Made by a program: the position numbers and the translations under genes. Below, piece after piece: positions 63,741-64,000 of a stretch of 64,000 nt of DNA. Positions within the stretch are counted from its first letter, which is position 1, and every line of letters begins with the position of its first letter. This DNA is from Halorubrum kocurii JCM 14978 (GTDB lineage: Archaea > Halobacteriota > Halobacteria > Halobacteriales > Haloferacaceae): positions 23,939-87,938 of the forward strand of contig NZ_AOJH01000037.1 of NCBI RefSeq assembly GCF_000337355.1, given 5' to 3'. The notes under the pieces were generated by a model. It was given only the letters and a program-made list of their open reading frames with translations. It did no database searches and was not told the DNA's origin.

Positions 63741-64000
63741 CGTGGAATATTTGGTAATCAGAGTAGCATAACTGTTCAGGTGGGATTTTCGCCGGTCAAT
63801 ACAAATTTCGAGTACTACAGGCGATTCGGTAGGTCAGAAATAGAATGAATGTAGCCATTGTACTGTATTCATCCTCTGTATCTCGCACGTCGATTTCATC
63901 AGCTCTTAAGAATTTCACCTATGGAAACGCTGCTACCCGGGCAAACCACGTCTAGCGACAAAATGATTACGCCGTCTGGGGATCTGCTGTTTTCACAGCC
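63741..64000. other. Window end, no gene seen
   Basis: 260 bp with no supported gene on either strand. It contains the start of an AT-rich stretch, perhaps the promoter of the HNH gene on the minus strand. Confidence 0.4.

Noticed and set aside
1..64000. CRISPR arrays, tRNA or rRNA genes
   Set aside because: No short, regularly spaced repeats with unique spacers and no tRNA cloverleaf or rRNA signature was found on reading through. I could not run a covariance-model search.

Overview
The window is haloarchaeal DNA (class Halobacteria). The proteins are strongly acidic, gene ends overlap by 4 nt in tight operons, and a TATA box sits about 26 nt upstream of a leaderless start. Tat-type signals, TRAM-domain and small zinc-ribbon proteins, IS5-type and IS1341/TnpB elements, and the preQ0/archaeosine genes queD-queE-queC fit the same picture. 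I cannot name the genus.

Region 1 (1-16.4 kb) is a two-armed defence-like locus. A minus-strand operon of five overlapping genes (11.5 to 1.4 kb) encodes a giant DEAD/DEAH helicase with a DUF1998-type C-terminus, two small uncharacterised proteins, a P-loop ATPase with a zinc ribbon, and a coiled-coil protein. A divergent plus-strand pair encodes a second helicase-DUF1998 protein and a single-HKD phospholipase-D-like protein. The set resembles the restriction part (DpdF/G/H/I/J/K) of the 7-deazapurine DNA modification (Dpd) islands. The neighbouring preQ0 transporter and queDEC genes (16.4-19.3 kb), which make the precursor of that modification, support this. The modification enzymes themselves (DpdA/B/C) are not in the window.

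Region 2 (19.3-42 kb) is an accessory region punctuated by five queC 3' ends in the same orientation: the intact gene (ending at 19266) and partial copies ending at 29501, 39872, 41112 and 41963. Between them lie separate cargo blocks: (a) a long prokaryotic Argonaute convergent with an AddAB-like helicase/nuclease pair; (b) a tubulin/FtsZ-like domain fused to two AAA+ ATPase domains, a second tandem-AAA+ ATPase with small partners, membrane proteins and a truncated HerA-type ATPase; (c) a winged-helix/TumE-like pair; (d) HicBA. The layout suggests repeated integration or recombination at the queC 3' end. This is the most interesting signal in the window.

Region 3 (42-53.7 kb) holds a cytoplasmic trypsin-like protease, two TnpB elements, a complete IS5-family element, a regulator and several haloarchaeal hypotheticals. 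Region 4 (53.7-64 kb) looks like ordinary chromosome: an HtpX-like protease, a Tat-type glycerophosphodiester phosphodiesterase with a Ugp-type glycerol-3-phosphate ABC transporter (ugpBAEC order), a ribbon-helix-helix protein, an SDR oxidoreductase, membrane proteins and a zinc-finger HNH nuclease.
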